A stretch of 64,000 nucleotides of DNA from Prunus persica (taxonomy: Eukaryota > Streptophyta > Magnoliopsida > Rosales > Rosaceae). Of the stretch, positions 10,645 to 20,637 are shown piece after piece. How positions within the stretch are numbered: position 1 is the stretch's first letter; every line of letters starts with the position of its first letter. The position numbers and the translations under genes were made by a program. The notes under the pieces were generated by a model. The model made no database searches, was not told the DNA's origin, and saw only the letters and a list, made by a program, of their open reading frames with translations. The DNA is taken from the NCBI RefSeq assembly GCF_000346465.2, contig NC_034014.1, positions 17,353,191 to 17,417,190 of the forward strand. The letters are read 5' to 3'.

Positions 10645-13113
10645 TCAGTTCATGAGAGGGACAGATTGTTTGCATGTATTTCGGTAGTGGCCCTTCACAC
10701 CACACCTTGAGCATTTTTTTTGCCGGGAGTCCTCTCCTTTGGAAGGTACTCTTTGCATTTTGCGACGGCCCGGCATAACCTTACAAACAGGAGGAAGGAT
10801 TTTGACATTGTTCAAATGTTCGGGAATAACCCATGTGCCTTTAGGTGGTACAGGATAAATAGATTCAGCATATGCCGCTACCCATGTAGCTCGTGTATAA
10901 TAAGAAGAGGCAAAGGAGTAGGGGTTCAAATTCAAGTGCCGACATACCGCAATAGCATGCTTGCACGGGAGTTGCTCCAAGTCAAACTTCCTGCACGTAC
11001 AACTACGGTTTGCCAAGTGCACCAGACCGTTCAAATCACCATCCAGAACATTATACTCAACATCATTGATTTTGACCACATTCATCCTTGACGCAGCGTC
11101 TAACCTCTTCCTTAACTTCTGTTCACCCAAATCAGGGCACAATGTAGAATGACATTTCATTGCTAAATCTCGACGTTGACTAAACCAAGTGAGAAGTAAA
11201 TTTGTGATTTCATCGATCAAGTGTAGGACCGGACGCATCCTTGCAAAACGAAGAACTGCATTAATGGACTCCACAATATTCGTTGTCATCACATTATAGC
11301 GTCGTCCATCACAGTGGGCCCGAGACCACTTCTGAACGCCTGCACGTAGTAGATAAGTTCGCACTCGCTCATTGTTTATCATCGAGAAGTGACGATTGAA
11401 CTCCGCTAGACGATAAGACTTCGCTGCCCTTATAAAATACCCCAATATCGGATCCCGTTGCTTCAAGTGAAATGAGGCTTTCATATTGCCCTTCAAGTGA
11501 TAAAAGCAAATACCATGGCTTGCCCCAGGAAAAACTCTACGCAACCCATGTTGTATGCTAACATTGCGATCGGATATGACAACAAGATTTGAGCAATCAC
11601 CAATTGCACAATGTAATTTTCTCAAAAACCACTTCCACGCTGCATCGGTCTCCAAATCTCCAATCCCAAAGGCAACAGGATATATGTTGCGATTTCCGTC
11701 AAATGCGGTCGCAACAAACAAAACACCTTTATACTTGCACTTCAAATGGGTAGCATCAACAGCAATCACGGGCCGCATTGACGACTTAAATCCTCGTATG
11801 CATGCACCAATTGACATAAAAAAATATAAGAAGTGGTCGGCTGCATCAGTCTGAATGTATGTCAAAGTTCCCGGATTTGTACGCTCCAACTCATAACAAT
11901 AGGAAGGGATAAGGGAATACGACTCTTCTGTAGACCCTCTCATTGTTTTGAAAGCTAACTCTCGGCTTCTCCAAGCTGTAGAGTAGCTTATGCTGACACC
12001 AAATTTTTTTTTCACATCTGTCTTTATATCAGCTGCAGTATAAATGCTGCGCGAATCCTGAAATCTCCATTTAACACAGTCAGACACCAATTCGGCCATA
12101 GCTTGAGGATGGTGACTACTTACAAACCTCAGATCACATTCATGAAGTGGATCGTATTTAACAACCTTAAACTCATGTAATCCAACCTTATATGCCCGAA
12201 GTTTCCAAGGGCAAGGCACCTGCCAACAGCGAACACAAAATCGACGCTTCCCAGATTGGACTGTTCTGAACCGAAAGTGGCCTCTAATTGCTGCTAAACT
12301 GATGGTTTTTAAAAGGGCAATCTTATTTGGATAAACTCGGCCAACCTTCAAATTTGCTTCCCAATTTATGCACGAAAGGCCTCCACCATAACCAATATAT
12401 TCCACACTCTCACCATGCTTCGAATCAACCCGAATTGTATGCATTTCACTTGAACTTGATTGCCGGGGAGGTTCAGATTGCACCTGTCTACACTGCACAG
12501 TGGAGGGTTCCGCACTGCTGTCCTCATGAGGATGCACAATTGGTGCAGAGTACGGTTCCTCTTCATTGCTAGGTTGATACAAATCAGCAACTATGTTTTC
12601 ACCGCTTTCAAAATGAACTTCTTCAACCCAATCACTCCAATTAAAACCATTCCCACCATTTTCAGTTTCATTGTGCGCAATTGCCACATTTCTTCGTTCC
12701 ACAACAAAGGTAGCAGGAGCATTGCTACTCTCAACGCTTACAATGCCATTGCACCCTTCAATACCATGACCTTCGATATTTTTCAAGCTTGCTACTAAAG
12801 GGGTTACTTTAGAGGCCATAACATCTGTGTTGTACTTGAGAAAATATTGAACATCATCATTGTCTTCAACCCTTATGTGCTTACTGACAGATGCGGATAC
12901 AGGAACTGAATACTTCAATGTGACACTATATTTCGTGGGCTCTACATCCATGATCTTATAAATGCGTTCAACAAGTTCGGAAAACGTTACGTTCCGTGAC
13001 ACTATTATGCCTTTAGCCTCCCCACCTTCATAACTCTCAATGTTATCCTTCTTAACCCAACTTCCATTGTAGCATACCAAAATTCCAACTGTATCCATTT
13101 CTGCAAAAAACAT
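10645..13113 (-). CDS. MURA-type transposase of a Mutator-like element (intact, 822 codons)
   Basis: Catalyses cut-and-paste transposition in the nucleus. Numbering is from ATG 13113. An alternative start at ATG 13098 (residue 6) is likely, because TTTTTTGCAG directly before it looks like a leader acceptor. Visible order: an N-terminal beta-grasp-like region (about 8-95), an acidic Ser-rich linker, the Mutator DNA-binding domain (about 256-330, Cys/His-rich, FRTVQSGKRRFCVRCW), and the MULE DDE domain. Acidic candidates in the DDE domain are D453 (IAVDATHLK), D515 (VVISDRN) and E615 (NIVESINAV), with the CxxH-like HGICFYHLKGN between them. Then come a SWIM finger (C705, C707, C717, H719) and a terminal CCHC zinc knuckle (C801, C804, H809, C814). 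No stop or frameshift is seen, and the length fits the family. This copy could be autonomous if transcribed. Confidence 0.92.
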   Translation of the reverse strand: MFFAEMDTVGILVCYNGSWVKKDNIESYEGGEAKGIIVSRNVTFSELVERIYKIMDVEPTKYSVTLKYSVPVSASVSKHIRVEDNDDVQYFLKYNTDVMASKVTPLVASLKNIEGHGIEGCNGIVSVESSNAPATFVVERRNVAIAHNETENGGNGFNWSDWVEEVHFESGENIVADLYQPSNEEEPYSAPIVHPHEDSSAEPSTVQCRQVQSEPPRQSSSSEMHTIRVDSKHGESVEYIGYGGGLSCINWEANLKVGRVYPNKIALLKTISLAAIRGHFRFRTVQSGKRRFCVRCWQVPCPWKLRAYKVGLHEFKVVKYDPLHECDLRFVSSHHPQAMAELVSDCVKWRFQDSRSIYTAADIKTDVKKKFGVSISYSTAWRSRELAFKTMRGSTEESYSLIPSYCYELERTNPGTLTYIQTDAADHFLYFFMSIGACIRGFKSSMRPVIAVDATHLKCKYKGVLFVATAFDGNRNIYPVAFGIGDLETDAAWKWFLRKLHCAIGDCSNLVVISDRNVSIQHGLRRVFPGASHGICFYHLKGNMKASFHLKQRDPILGYFIRAAKSYRLAEFNRHFSMINNERVRTYLLRAGVQKWSRAHCDGRRYNVMTTNIVESINAVLRFARMRPVLHLIDEITNLLLTWFSQRRDLAMKCHSTLCPDLGEQKLRKRLDAASRMNVVKINDVEYNVLDGDLNGLVHLANRSCTCRKFDLEQLPCKHAIAVCRHLNLNPYSFASSYYTRATWVAAYAESIYPVPPKGTWVIPEHLNNVKILPPVCKVMPGRRKMQRVPSKGEDSRQKKCSRCGVKGHYRNTCKQSVPLMN

Positions 13114-14220
13114 AAATAATTACTACACCGATTGATAACACTAAAAAATACAAAATAGATGAATAAAAACATGCACAACAATCATAACACTACACATATC
13201 ATCTTCTAAATCCTCAAATCTTCAAACTCAAATTGTAGCTGCTTCAACAATTAACTTTTATTCCTTTTTGTTTTTTTTCTGATTTTGTACATATATGTGG
13301 GTTCCAAGTTATTAACAAACTAACATACACATACAATGGCAGAAATATGAACCCTCTAACCCTCCAAGTCTTTTGCACAAATGTAAACGCCTTCAACAAA
13401 AGGATCAGGTTGTGATAGAAAGCGTATAATGTAGTACAAGCTCAATTACCAAATTCGAAACCAAAACACACAAACTATACTTCTTACCAAAACAAACCCA
13501 GAATGCCAATAAATTCCCCACATTAGCATCTAAATTGAGCCTAACACTAGCCGTATTTACAAATTTTTAGGCCAGACAAAGTTAACATATGATTTTTCTG
13601 TGTGCTGTTATTTTCACCATTATCAAACACATTGCACTACATTATACACGCATTCGGTCAATTTTAAACAAAATTCAAGTTCACCAGACAGCTCCCACTG
13701 CAGATAATATCACAAACTATGAATTTCAACATATCACAACAAGTGCAAACTGAAAATTTAAGCTTTTATGCCCTCTGTGGTGAAAGGGGCTGAACGATTT
13801 CATAATACACATACACTACCAAACCAATATCACAACTCAAATCTGTTCACAACGACACCGGAAGTCGCCACTTTCCCTTCTCTGTGGAATCGCAGCAGTC
13901 AGCTCGATCTGGAGGTCAACAATGGAGGCCGTGCCTTTCGGCTTCGCTGCGCCCAAACTAGGGTCCCAAATTTGAGGACATCTGGGTTATGACGATGGAT
14001 GGGTTGCGAACTAGATTGCTCAGTGGGAACATGTCTCGCAACCTGGAGTTCCCCCAATTTTTCCCAACCTTCCAACACAGAGGAGAGAGAGTTGAGCTGA
14101 GTTCAGACAAGTTCCCTTTCAGAAAAGGGGTGGCAACGGGTTGCTACATGTGCTTTTATATGGAGGGCAGTTTGGTCATTTCACGTTCAAAAGTGATTAT
14201 ATCAGAACACAATTTGTAAC
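13114..14220. other. 5' leader region of MURA and presumed right end of the MULE
   Basis: No gene. The stretch is upstream of the minus-strand transposase, so its promoter should lie here. The phrase AAGTGATTATATCAG occurs twice close together (about 14,190 and 14,250). The element's terminal inverted repeat was not recognised because its partner end lies outside the window. Confidence 0.35.
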
Positions 14221-14279
14221 CTGATTATTTCAGAATACCACTTGTGAAAAGTGATTATATCAGCATATTTCCCTTTATT

Positions 14280-14830
14280 TTATTTACTGTATGGTGTAGG
14301 TTTATTACCCATACAACAGTATCTATTTAAAAGGGTGGCGCGGGTTTATCGTCCATGCCTTTACTTTTATTTAAAAGTATGGAGCAGAATTAGTGCCCAT
14401 ACAAGCACATTTACTTTATTAAAGTATGATGTGGAATTAACCCTCATACTTTATGAATTTACTTTACTGTACATTTACTTTTATTAAAAGTATGATGTGG
14501 AATTAACCCTCATACTTTATGAATTTACTTTACTGTACATTTACTTTTATTAAAAGTATGATGTGGAATTAACCCTCATACTTTATGAATTTAATTTACC
14601 GCACATTTAATTTTATTTAAGGTATGGTGCGGGATTAACGTCCATACAGCAAGTAATTTAATTTATGAATTTAATTTACCGCACATTTAATTTTATTTAA
14701 GGTATGGTGCGAGATTAACGTCCATACAGCAAGCAATTTAATTTATGAATTTATTTTACTGCACATTTACATTTATTTAAAGTATGGTGCGGGTTTATCG
14801 TCCATACCAGTAATTTATTTACCAGCAATT
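14280..14830. repeat. Degenerate tandem repeat array (about 75-95 bp units)
   Basis: A unit containing ACTTTTATTAAAAGTATGATG, then GGAATTAACCCTCATAC and TTTATGAATTTA, is repeated with about 75-bp spacing between 14,400 and 14,590. Two longer variants (GGTATGGTGCGGGATTAACG then TCCATACAGCAAG, about 96 bp apart) follow to 14,740, with one or two more decayed units on either side. Each unit holds a short palindromic core around GTATG...CATAC, which could fold as a hairpin. Confidence 0.7.
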
Positions 14831-16058
14831 TATTTTATGGATTAATTGTGCTGTATGATGAGTTTTTACAGTATGCAGATCGGGCCCAGAAGTTCCTTGA
14901 TCCTCATCATACAATTACATCAGGACTTGAAGATCCTTGATGATGATATTAATATGAGAGCTGGCAGTCTCTCCGGTACTATATTTGTAAACATGTCATT
15001 GGACTTAAGGGTCCTTGATCCCTGACATGTAAATAAGGACCTGGGGTTCCTTAATGATGTAACAGTACCGTATTGGTTCATAGTGCCGTACACATGGATA
15101 ATAACTGTATTGGCAAATGTACTGTACACATGAATAGATACGTATTCATGACTTGATGAATAGTACCGGATATATGAATAGTGACGTATACATAAATATT
15201 AACCATTTTGGGTAAACCATCACTATTCAAAAAGGGAACCTGTAGTTCCTTAAACTCATGGATGAGCAATTAAATGAGATGCCAGAAGTGCCTCAAGATA
15301 TGGACAATTATGTAAGGGCTTGAAGTCCAGAAATATGTACAGAAAATTGTAAAAATGTCCATACCATGAAAATATGTGATTTTGGCTTGAGGTTCAAAAT
15401 CTAACAGTGTTGAGAACCTGAAGTTCCAATAATTAAATGGACAACCCTTGAGGTATTATTGCAAATTGTGGTACGCCACATATTTCTTTAGCATAAGAAA
15501 ATGATGAATTTAATAAAGTTCGATTCTGTTATAATCGACACCTCAAGTAAGAAATATATTTTGTGAATTCCGCTTGTTAAGAATACACCATGAAATAGAT
15601 AATATCAATATAAACCTCAAATGATGAATTGAGGCTCCCCACATATTTTGATATATCTGGGCCGGAAGCACATGGATTCAAATATATGAGAAATCCCGAA
15701 TTTGAGATTGTGGGTATATAGTAGTTAATGCTCTTCACTACTATATTGCGATATTATCGTAGCTTTTACTCAATTCATATTTCATGTCCATTTGAAAAGG
15801 GCAAATAAATTATGAGTTTGTGTTTAGCCCAGGCCAAAAGTTCTGGGCTCCCATACGTTGAAATATGAAATTTGGGAGAGTCGATGTGGTTATTTGAATC
15901 TATAAGGCACAAGGTTCCAAACCGTCATTTTGAAAAGACGTAAAAACCACAGGTGCAAGTTTAAGAATGTGCGCAATTATTATAACAGGAACATACAACA
16001 GATAGATTTTTTCCACCTGCAATGAAGGTGCAGGCCCTGTAAAATCTATAAAATTACA

Positions 16059-16610
16059 TTATGTTCTGGAAGCCTCTGAAGGAAGAGAACAGCGCCTCTT
16101 AAGCTTAGCCATGAGCCTCTCGTGGTCTCCCAAAATTCTTTCATTGGAGACCTGCAGCATGTCTAGCCTTCTCAGTGTATCAACAGAGTACGAACTCACC
16201 AGTTTCAACAAGGCATTATTCTCTCCTTTAAGTTTCTCAACCTCCTGTTGAGACTCATGAAGCATTCTTTGGAGAGACGAATTTTCAGTTGTTAACCTCT
16301 CAACCTCGTTTGCTCTGGCACGCAAATGATCAGCCATGTTAGAAACAGAAGCAGCACTCTGAATGCTAAAAGCCATTGAGTCATCAATAGCCTCTTCCTC
16401 AGATCTCCCTGTCAACAACATTTCATCCATTGGAATAATGAAATTCCTAGCTACTATGACAGCAATAGCATCATTCATCATCACAGAATCATTAACTGTG
16501 AGATGACGATTTTGGGATACAAAGGATGGACGCCAAACTTTGGCATCATTGGTAGTTGTGGGAGCATCATTTAAATTGAAATAATTTGGGCAGGAAGAAG
16601 AGGAAGCCAT
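16059..16610 (-). CDS. Coiled-coil protein of unknown function (183 aa), antisense within the LTR element
   Basis: One uninterrupted frame from ATG 16610 with normal codon use. The first 60 residues contain the phrases YFNLNDAPTTTNDAKVWRPS and HLTVNDSVMMNDAIAVIVAR. Residues 95-170 are a heptad-like helix with leucines and charged residues (ANEVERLTTENSSLQRMLHE), so a coiled coil is likely. It runs opposite to the deduced direction of the surrounding LTR element. I recall similar proteins as a repeated, unnamed family in rosid genomes, which would make it transposon cargo, but that is memory and was not checked. No catalytic motif is visible. Confidence 0.55.
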   Translation of the reverse strand: MASSSSCPNYFNLNDAPTTTNDAKVWRPSFVSQNRHLTVNDSVMMNDAIAVIVARNFIIPMDEMLLTGRSEEEAIDDSMAFSIQSAASVSNMADHLRARANEVERLTTENSSLQRMLHESQQEVEKLKGENNALLKLVSSYSVDTLRRLDMLQVSNERILGDHERLMAKLKRRCSLPSEASRT

Positions 16611-19100
16611 TTTAAGAAGGTTTTGAAGAAAGTCTTACAAAAACTAAAGTTTCAGAAAATGAAGGAAGTTGAGTTGAAACGCAGTTGCTCCAATCAAGTT
16701 TTGCAAAGGCAATATCTATAGACGAAAATGTGGCAACATTTCTAGGATCCCAATATCTTCTCGAATCCCCATATTATCTTTTTCTTTCCCAGAGTCCAAA
16801 ACTTCACGTGGCCTCTGATAATGCCTGTTGGCACTTTCAGCGTTTTCAAGTATTATTTTCGTCAAAGCTGATCTTGCTTTACGGATTTCATGGAGCTATT
16901 TTTTCAAAAGTATCCCGAGAATCTCGCAATTTTCCTATGGTTAATTTGAAATTCACCGGTTCTACCTATTCATTGTATTTGTGTATAAATGTGTTACTAA
17001 CGAAATTTTCTTTGCAGAAGACATCCAGTTTACTCCATACCTAGTGATGCGATATCTACTTGTTTTTCTTATCAGTGAGCACTCAATATGCCCGAGAAGC
17101 AAGACTATCTCTGATCATCCGTTCAGGAAGCGAGACTATCCCTGATCACGTTTCCGCTACATCAGGGAACTGTGAAAGCGATCTTATGCTCTAATCTCCG
17201 GAAGTCCTTCTAGACTAGGAGAAATGAGAGCTTATTGTCTGCTCCCACCAGCTTCCTTCCCTGATTGCTTATCTTACCTTGCAATCAATATCACATTTTT
17301 TTGCATTTTTTCTCTTTTTGTAACTCTCTGTTCATAAGAGACTTTATTTCTTTAGAATGAACATCTGAAGAAAGAGTCCATGAAGTGATCCTAACTCTGA
17401 GGGTTATTTGTTTTGATAGAGGCAAAAGAGTTGTGATTTTTGCTCTTGCAGGATATAACTAGATCATCAAGCGCTACATTATATTTACTTGGCCGATACG
17501 AGCTTGAATGATACTTGAGAAAAGTTTCTCCCACCAAAGGATGTAAGCAATACTTGTGTTATTTTATGCTTATATACTTATTTGATATTTTATCTTGAAA
17601 GGTAACCAAATGGGGAGATAAGTCTGTTCCAAAAGAATGGCTTGTATGCATCCATGAATTATTAATGCAAATTTTACAGATTGCAAGTTGGATACATTGA
17701 TAATACACTGCACAGATTAAAGTCCCATAAGAACAGAATATGGGTATAGCAGTGATCAATATGATGCACGCCTGTTGCGTAGCAAATGATGTGGATTGAA
17801 GTCCCGAAAGGACAATCCTTTGACATGCCAATATTGATATTGTGCACGCCTAATGCGTAGCAAATTGTATGGGTTAAAGTCCCAGAAATTAATTGACATG
17901 TATGTATTAATCTGTGGCATGCCTGCAGCATGACAGATATATGGGTTCTAAATGTTCCAACTCCCTAAATAGAGATTATCCACACCCTACTGTAAAATAA
18001 CGCTCCATTGGAGGTTATAATCCAGATTCTCACATAATAAAAGCCCCATGAAGTGGCTTGGGTACCCAAAAGCAAAGAAATGCTTATAATTGATGCATGC
18101 ACGTGTAAATGAGAATGATGGGATCATGAATTGATGAATGACAATTTTTGGTTTTGGAGTAGCTACTCAAATCATCAATGGGCTGTGTTGATTGGAACCA
18201 CGTTCAGTTATTAAATGTCGACAATATCATTGGCCAAAATGGAATGAGGTAATTCCATTATAGATGAGAATGAACGTGAAAGAACAAACCCACAGTACGA
18301 ACCCCAAAAGATGTTAATACTGAAATTTATACTTGGGTGTTCAGAATAAAAGGGAATATATCTACTTTGTATGACACAATGTTTGTGGCAGAAACAAGGA
18401 ATGTTGGGTTTTCTCCATATTTACAGATTCAATTGTGCCCCCTTATTGCACATTTACAGAGACCAACATGTTATCTTTAAGGGTTATTAAATGCACGGAG
18501 CATATCGTCAGAAGCGATTCCCTAAAGATTTATAAATAGTTGGGTAAAAGCTATATAATGTGTCATAAAGTTTAATCCCTTTTAAACAAAATCCTTGAAA
18601 GGATTGAAATTGCATGAAGCAAGTCCCTGAAGGACATGTGCCTGAAGCACAAAATCTGTACTCAATACTAATGTGCATAAATTACCTCAGTGAGTACATT
18701 GATTATAATGTGTTTGCAACACATTAAAGCTTCTGAAGAGTTCAAGAAATATTTGTCTCGACCTAACGATCGAGCGTTGTGACAAATGAGATTTTTTTTG
18801 CTTATACTAAGAAAGTATTGAAGAATTTTTATGAGGATTATCCGTTGGACACTTTAAGGATTTTCCGGAAGTATATTGGACCGTACATCGTATTTTCCAG
18901 ATAGAGCTCAACTCCATCACCATCATTTTGGGATGATGTGAGGCATATTTGATGCAATCTCAGCATAACACCATATATGGGCATATTTTTGAGTGAACTT
19001 ACAAATAGCCCAAGTATTATTAGATATGGGGACTCTGGAAATCTCTATGGTCGCTTACTGGAAAAAGCTAGTCATGAAGTTTTCAGGGGGAGATATTCAT

Positions 19101-19522
19101 CAGGGGGAGCGTGGTATTAATAAAGACCTTCACACACTGTACTCTTTTTCCTTCATCCAGGTTTTTATCCCACTAGATTTTTCCTGGTAAGGTTTTAACG
19201 AGGCAGTGTCGCTCAAGATTGACTCACAGAAGCAGTGTCAACTACGATATTCAGAAAGATGATCAACAGTATGGCTTAAAGATATTTTGCCAGCATCAGG
19301 GGGAGCGTGCTATCAATAAAGATCTTCAAACACTGTACTCTTTTTCCTTCGTCCAGGTTTTTATCCCACTGGATTTTTCCTGGCAAGGTTTTAACGAGGC
19401 AGTGTCGCACGCGCGTCAATATACACAGAATTTTATGTTACACATGATTATGTACTCTTTTTCCTTTGACCAGTTTTTGTCCCACTGAGTTTTTACTTGC
19501 AAGGTTTTTAACGAGGCATATT
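19101..19522 (+). repeat. Direct repeats in front of the 3' LTR
   Basis: A block of about 115 bases beginning CAGGGGGAGCGTG and ending ACGAGGCAGTGTCG occurs at about 19101-19215 and again at about 19297-19411. A shorter third copy (TGTACTCTTTTTCC...AACGAGGCA) spans about 19451-19517. Each copy includes a purine-rich tract, so plus-strand priming sites may have been duplicated. Confidence 0.75.
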
Positions 19523-19551
19523 CCATATCATTTGTGGTCTCCAAGGGGGAG

Positions 19552-19732
19552 TGTTGTAAATAATAAGGTGGAACCCACCTCCAATTGGAAGAGGTTTTGC
19601 CTTCAAAAGGGTTCACACCTTTCCTTTGTAAATACACATATGAGACGAGTGAAAACATTCAATGAAAAACATCAGATTTCTATGCTTGATCTATCTCAAT
19701 TCCCTCTCTCCAATTCCTCTAAATTTATAACA
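19552..19732 (+). mobile_element. 3' LTR (181 bp) of a copia-like element
   Basis: It starts TGTTGTAAAT and ends ATTTATAACA, an inverted 10-bp pair with one mismatch, directly after the purine tract CCAAGGGGGA. The small size and the TG...CA ends fit a Ty1/copia or TRIM-type LTR. No second copy was found in the window, so the age of insertion cannot be judged. Confidence 0.68.
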
Positions 19733-19738
19733 AAATTG

Positions 19739-19889
19739 AAATTTTTTGAAGATTTTTAAATAAAAAAATTTTGTTGCTGACGTCAGCAAACTCGGGCTGG
19801 AACTAAGACAGATCTTGCTTGAGGGCTAGCTTGGTTTCGTAGGTCCAATCTCCTGCCAGGGCTAGCCCTTGCTGCTAGAACTGCTCTTA
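19739..19889. other. Possible truncated second Harbinger end next to the complete element
   Basis: The 150 bases left of the element contain GCTGACGTCAGCAAACTCGG, GGGCTAGC and CTGCTCTTA. These resemble the inner right end of the adjacent Harbinger element (GCTGACGTTAGCG, GTGGGCTAGCC, CTTGCTCTTA). I read this as the end of a related older copy that served as the insertion target. Confidence 0.4.
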
Positions 19890-20079
19890 GAGCAAGTCCA
19901 CCCCAAAAGGCTAAGGCAAAGCAAGAGCTGCCACTATTCATGTGAATAGTGGCAGCCTTGCCTTGTTCCACCCCAAAATGCTAGGGCAAGGGCAAATACT
20001 GTTCATTGTACTTTATTTCCTTCTTTTTTTTCTAATACTTTAAACCATTAATTTTGATAAGCTTTTCAAATAATATTTT

Positions 20080-20530
20080 CAGTTGTCACGTGTCACTATT
20101 TATTATAAAATTATCACCTAAAATTTCAGATAATATTTTCGAATTAAATTTTCGAATTAAATTTTTGGATAAGATTTTTGGTTGCCACGTGTCCATCATT
20201 TTTCAGAAAAAAATTTCGGATGAGATTATCGGTTGCCACGTGTCTTATTTCAGATAAAATTTTCAGATATTTATTAAAAAAAATTGTAATCTCATATTTC
20301 AGATAAGATTTGCACCCTCTAAAATTGCACCACGTGTCCCATGTCAGATAAGATTTTCAGATATTTTAAAAAAAAAATTATAATCTCATATTTCAGATAA
20401 GATTTTCACCCTCTAAAATTGTGCCACGTGTCCCATGTCAGATAAGATCTTCAGATATTTTAAAAAAAATTTATAATCTCATATTTCAGATAAAATTTTC
20501 GCCCTCTAAAATTGTGCCATGTGTCATCTC
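20080..20530 (+). repeat. 94-bp tandem repeats with G-box motifs upstream of the Harbinger transposase
   Basis: Three units of about 94 bp (about 20251-20344, 20345-20438, 20439-20530) each end with CCACGTGTC or a one-base variant. Further CACGTGTC motifs lie at about 20085, 20190 and 20236. CACGTG(T/G)C is the core of plant G-box/ABRE sites bound by bZIP and bHLH factors. The array ends about 100 bases before the ATG of the transposase, with a TATA-like TCTATAAAAC at about 20,545, so it sits where a promoter should be. Confidence 0.72.
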
Positions 20531-20637
20531 TATCTTCGGAATCCCTCTATAAAACTACACTATCAACTCATACCTCTCACACCATATCTTATATATTCCT
20601 TCATTTCTCAAATTTTACAGAACACATTCTACTCCCA

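Larger units (their letters stand above)
1..14220. mobile_element. Large Mutator-like element (MULE) carrying MURA, Ulp1 and accessory genes; left end outside window
   Basis: The stretch holds a MURA-type transposase on the minus strand at its right side and a DUF1985/Ulp1 protease gene on the plus strand at its left side. This pairing is known from Ulp1-carrying MULEs of plants (the Kaonashi/KI-MULE type). Between them lie a GRF zinc-finger gene and two related small genes. No host-type gene interrupts the block, so I infer one element of about 14 kb or more. The terminal inverted repeats were not identified: the left end is beyond the window, and the right end is only guessed near 14,220, where the 5' region of MURA gives way to tandem repeats. 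Two nested or adjacent elements remain possible. Confidence 0.55.
14840..19735 (+). mobile_element. Non-autonomous, decayed LTR retrotransposon (LARD-like) with 3' LTR
   Basis: The right end has the layout of a plant Ty1/copia-type 3' end: the purine tract CCAAGGGGGA at 19541-19550 is followed by a TG...CA terminal repeat at 19552-19732. Just upstream is the familiar phrase TGTACTCTTTTTCCTTC...TTTTATCCCACTGGATTTTTCCTGG in three copies. No gag, protease, integrase or reverse transcriptase can be read between 14,840 and 19,550. The interior instead shows recurring short phrases such as AAGTCCC(G/T)AAAGGAC (17,700-18,640) and GAAGTTCCTTGATCC (14,890-15,060). The 5' LTR was not found, so the left border is arbitrary. 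Confidence 0.5.

Noticed and set aside
19783..19971. 62-codon frame over the left Harbinger end
   Set aside because: It crosses the target site duplication and TIR, so it cannot be an old gene; composition is biased by GC-rich terminal sequence.
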